A DNA stretch of 40,804 bases from the NCBI GenBank assembly GCA_004552305.1, contig SFOX01000026.1, positions 1 to 40,804 of the forward strand, read 5' to 3'. Position 1 is the first letter of the stretch, and every line of letters starts with the position of its first letter. Shown piece by piece: positions 40,672-40,804 of the stretch. The notes under the pieces are model-generated. The model was given only the letters and a program-made list of their open reading frames with translations. It did no database searches and was not told the DNA's origin. The translations under genes were made by a program, and so were the position numbers. This DNA is from Subdoligranulum variabile (GTDB lineage: Bacteria > Bacillota > Clostridia > Oscillospirales > Ruminococcaceae).

Positions 40672-40804
40672 TCAGCAGTTGGAGTAGAAATACCATACTG
40701 AGCCTTTACTGTCATCTGAACAGACTCGTTGTACTTACCCTGCTTGCTGGTGATAACGATAACACCGTTAGCAGCACGAGAACCATAGATAGCTGTAGAA
40801 GCAG
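40645..40804 (-). pseudogene. Fragment of a Bacteroidetes SusC/RagA TonB-linked receptor (plug domain)
   Basis: The minus-strand frame entering at 40802 encodes ASTAIYGSRAANGVIVITSK, then QGKYNESVQMTVKAQYG and STPTADGTTMMNSE, the conserved plug-domain block of SusC outer-membrane receptors. Such proteins belong to Gram-negative Bacteroidetes and have no place in a Gram-positive cell. Similarity ends near 40645, after which the frame runs into a TAG at 40614-40616. Codons are of the A/T-ending Bacteroidetes type. It overlaps the recombinase frame across ACTATGATGAATTCAGAG (40647-40664), a likely false joining point. Most likely an assembly chimera, less likely true DNA rearrangement. Confidence 0.7.

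Overview
The window looks like chromosome from a high-G+C gut Firmicute of the Oscillospiraceae (Faecalibacterium / Gemmiger / Subdoligranulum type). The signs are G+C-rich coding sequence with G/C third positions, AGGAGG-type ribosome binding sites, an IspH-ribosomal S1 fusion of the clostridial kind, the DUF1385-prmC pair, a Na+-pump decarboxylase, and an Agr/LytTR-type two-component pair. No genus marker was tested. Nearly every gene is on the minus strand, so transcription runs right to left; the ECF transporter gene near 9 kb is the only confident plus-strand gene.

Layout, left to right. 0.1-2.0 kb: LytTR regulator and GHKL sensor kinase. 2.6-4.2 kb: beta and gamma-like subunits of a sodium-translocating decarboxylase. 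4.85-8.2 kb: glutamate dehydrogenase and an Xaa-Pro aminopeptidase, each with its own promoter. 8.8-9.7 kb: ECF S component and a tiny membrane protein. 9.8-16.3 kb: a double GT-C glycosyltransferase with cysS, then pgsA and rimO. 16.8-20.5 kb: recX, recA, prmC, DUF1385. 20.9-24.8 kb: lipoprotein, response regulator and histidine kinase. 25.2-26.6 kb: deoC, a small membrane protein and GtrA. 26.7-30.1 kb: cmk, plsC and the ispH-S1 fusion. 30.4-39.2 kb: an eight-gene, mostly start/stop-overlapping operon (epimerase, isomerase, two GT2 enzymes, two polytopic membrane proteins, two flavoproteins) that looks like surface-glycan or glycolipid synthesis. 39.3-40.3 kb: repeats and a damaged tRNA-Lys. 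40.36-40.8 kb: low-G+C DNA with the end of a serine recombinase, joined to a piece of a Bacteroidetes SusC gene.

The most unusual signal is between the genes. Almost every intergenic gap over 300 bp is packed with short palindromes in a fixed frame: GTAGGG, then an inverted repeat whose arm sequence differs from copy to copy while both arms stay complementary, often paired into ~100-bp units ending in CCCCTACAAACC. A second family couples an A+T-rich TTATCT-type tract to another exchangeable G+C palindrome. A third carries GGCTTCCCC...GGGGAAGC and GTCACC...GGTGAC hairpins. These elements sit between operons and in one place split a response regulator from its kinase. Other points of note are a 25-residue in-frame gap in RimO that removes a conserved segment, a long palindrome upstream of cysS, and the probable chimeric right end.
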